A DNA stretch of 64,000 nt from Mycobacterium sp. ACS4054. Its GTDB lineage: Bacteria; Actinomycetota; Actinomycetes; Mycobacteriales; Mycobacteriaceae. This document shows, in pieces, positions 63,241 through 64,000 of the stretch. Position 1 is the stretch's first letter. Each line of letters starts with the position of its first letter. The stretch covers positions 1 through 64,000 of the forward strand of contig NZ_LZHV01000012.1 in the NCBI RefSeq assembly GCF_001667275.1, read 5' to 3'. Position numbers and translations under genes: made by a program. A model generated the notes under the pieces. The model saw only the letters and a program-made list of their open reading frames with translations, searched no databases and had not been told where the DNA came from.

Positions 63241-64000
63241 ATGTCGTGGGACTTCTCCACCGACCCCGAGTGGGCGCAGCAACTGAAATGGGTCGAGGAC
63301 TTCGTGCGCGAAGAGTGCGAGCCGATCGACCTGATCGTCAAGGAGTCTCACGACCTCAATGATCCGGTGCGCCAGGCGTTGATCCCCCCGCTACAGGAGA
63401 TCGTCAAGGAGCGGGGCCTGTGGGCCACCCACCTCGGGCCGCACCTGGGCGGCCCCGGCTACGGTCAGGTCAAACTTGCTCTGCTCAACGAGATCCTGGG
63501 CCGCTCGGAGTGCGCTCCGATCGTCTTCGGTTCCCAGGCGCCCGACTCCGGCAACAGCGAAATCCTGGCGCACTACGGCACCCCGGAACTGAAAGCCCGC
63601 TACTTAGAGCCGCTCCTGGACAACCGCATCGTGTCCTGCTTTTCGATGACCGAGCCGCAGGGCGGCGCCGACCCGAAGGTCTTCCGCACCACCGCGGTGC
63701 TCGATGGGAATCATTGGATCATCAACGGGGAGAAGTGGTTCTCGTCGTTCGCGTCGATGGCGTCGTTCATCATCGTGATGGCGATGACCGACCCCGACGC
63801 GCCGCCCTACCAACGCTATTCGATGTTCGTCGTGCCCGGGGACACTCCCGGGATCAACGTGCTGCGCGACGTCGGCCTGGGCTACCAGCCGCTGGGCGGC
63901 GGGCGCGAGGGCTACGTCCGCTACGAGAACGTCCGCGTGCCGACCGACCACATGCTTGGCCCGCGGGGTGGGGCGTTCGTCGTGGCGCAGACCCGCTTGG
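63241..64000 (+). CDS. Acyl-CoA dehydrogenase, N-terminal part (cut by window edge)
   Basis: The gene begins at ATG 63241, directly after the CoA-transferase stop, and runs off the window; 253 residues are visible. It has the acyl-CoA dehydrogenase N-terminal helical domain (VEDFVREECEPIDLIV), LGPHLGGPGYGQVKLALLNEILGRS, the FAD-contacting CFSMTEPQGGADPKVFRTTA and the middle-domain NGEKWFSS. Domains after residue 253 are outside. As the fourth gene of the thiolase-hydratase-CoA-transferase operon it completes a beta-oxidation-like set. Confidence 0.92.
   Translation, partial: MSWDFSTDPEWAQQLKWVEDFVREECEPIDLIVKESHDLNDPVRQALIPPLQEIVKERGLWATHLGPHLGGPGYGQVKLALLNEILGRSECAPIVFGSQAPDSGNSEILAHYGTPELKARYLEPLLDNRIVSCFSMTEPQGGADPKVFRTTAVLDGNHWIINGEKWFSSFASMASFIIVMAMTDPDAPPYQRYSMFVVPGDTPGINVLRDVGLGYQPLGGGREGYVRYENVRVPTDHMLGPRGGAFVVAQTRL

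Overview
The window is GC-rich actinobacterial chromosome. Gene content and order identify it as a non-tuberculous Mycobacterium. Most genes between 6.6 and 52.4 kb follow the order I know from M. tuberculosis Rv3033 to Rv3063: lipoproteins and methyltransferases around TB22.2, echA17, serB2, ctaD, fecB, adhC, nrdF2, nrdEIH, dinB2, cyp136, a double GntR regulator, fadE22, ligB and cstA. Species cannot be fixed from sequence alone. Mobile DNA is limited to the first codons of an IS481-type transposase at the left edge.

Layout. (1) 0-6.6 kb, accessory: IS end, glycosyltransferase and type 2 IPP isomerase on the minus strand, diverging from mmpL-tspO-phr on the plus strand. A 27-bp palindrome sits between them. 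The set looks like part of a light or carotenoid locus. (2) 6.6-21 kb, conserved core: methylglucose-polysaccharide-type enzymes, the tightly overlapping run Rv3041c-Rv3037c, serB2, ctaD, fecB, adhC. (3) 21-35.3 kb: ribonucleotide reductase genes nrdF2 and nrdHIE, each preceded by a pair of NrdR-like boxes 32 bp apart. Between them lies an accessory block of TetR-regulated oxidoreductase genes, several with perfect palindromic operators, and a Baeyer-Villiger-type monooxygenase. (4) 35.3-40.2 kb: TetR, dinB2, SDR, TetR, cyp136. (5) 40.2-42.3 kb, the most unusual segment: a stand-alone LeuA regulatory domain preceded by what looks like a branched-chain amino acid attenuator, then a tiny secreted glycine-rich protein with a near-canonical SigF promoter facing an RsbA-type anti-sigma regulator. 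(6) 42.3-50.1 kb: lipid catabolism (double GntR, thiolase/DUF35 pair, tandem FadE22, SDR) and ligB. (7) 50.1-64 kb: cstA with an Hsp70-like ATPase and a nitroreductase, a cyclic-nucleotide-binding protein, an SDR, a bifunctional AdhE, an F420 enzyme, and a beta-oxidation operon (thiolase, enoyl-CoA hydratase, a CoA-transferase with a frameshift, acyl-CoA dehydrogenase) that runs off the right edge.

Functional themes are dNTP supply and DNA repair (nrd genes, dinB2, ligB, phr), lipid and acyl-CoA turnover, and many small TetR/GntR switches whose operators are visible in the divergent intergenic regions. No rRNA, tRNA or CRISPR array was recognised. Function assignments are by recognition of families and motifs; no database search was run.
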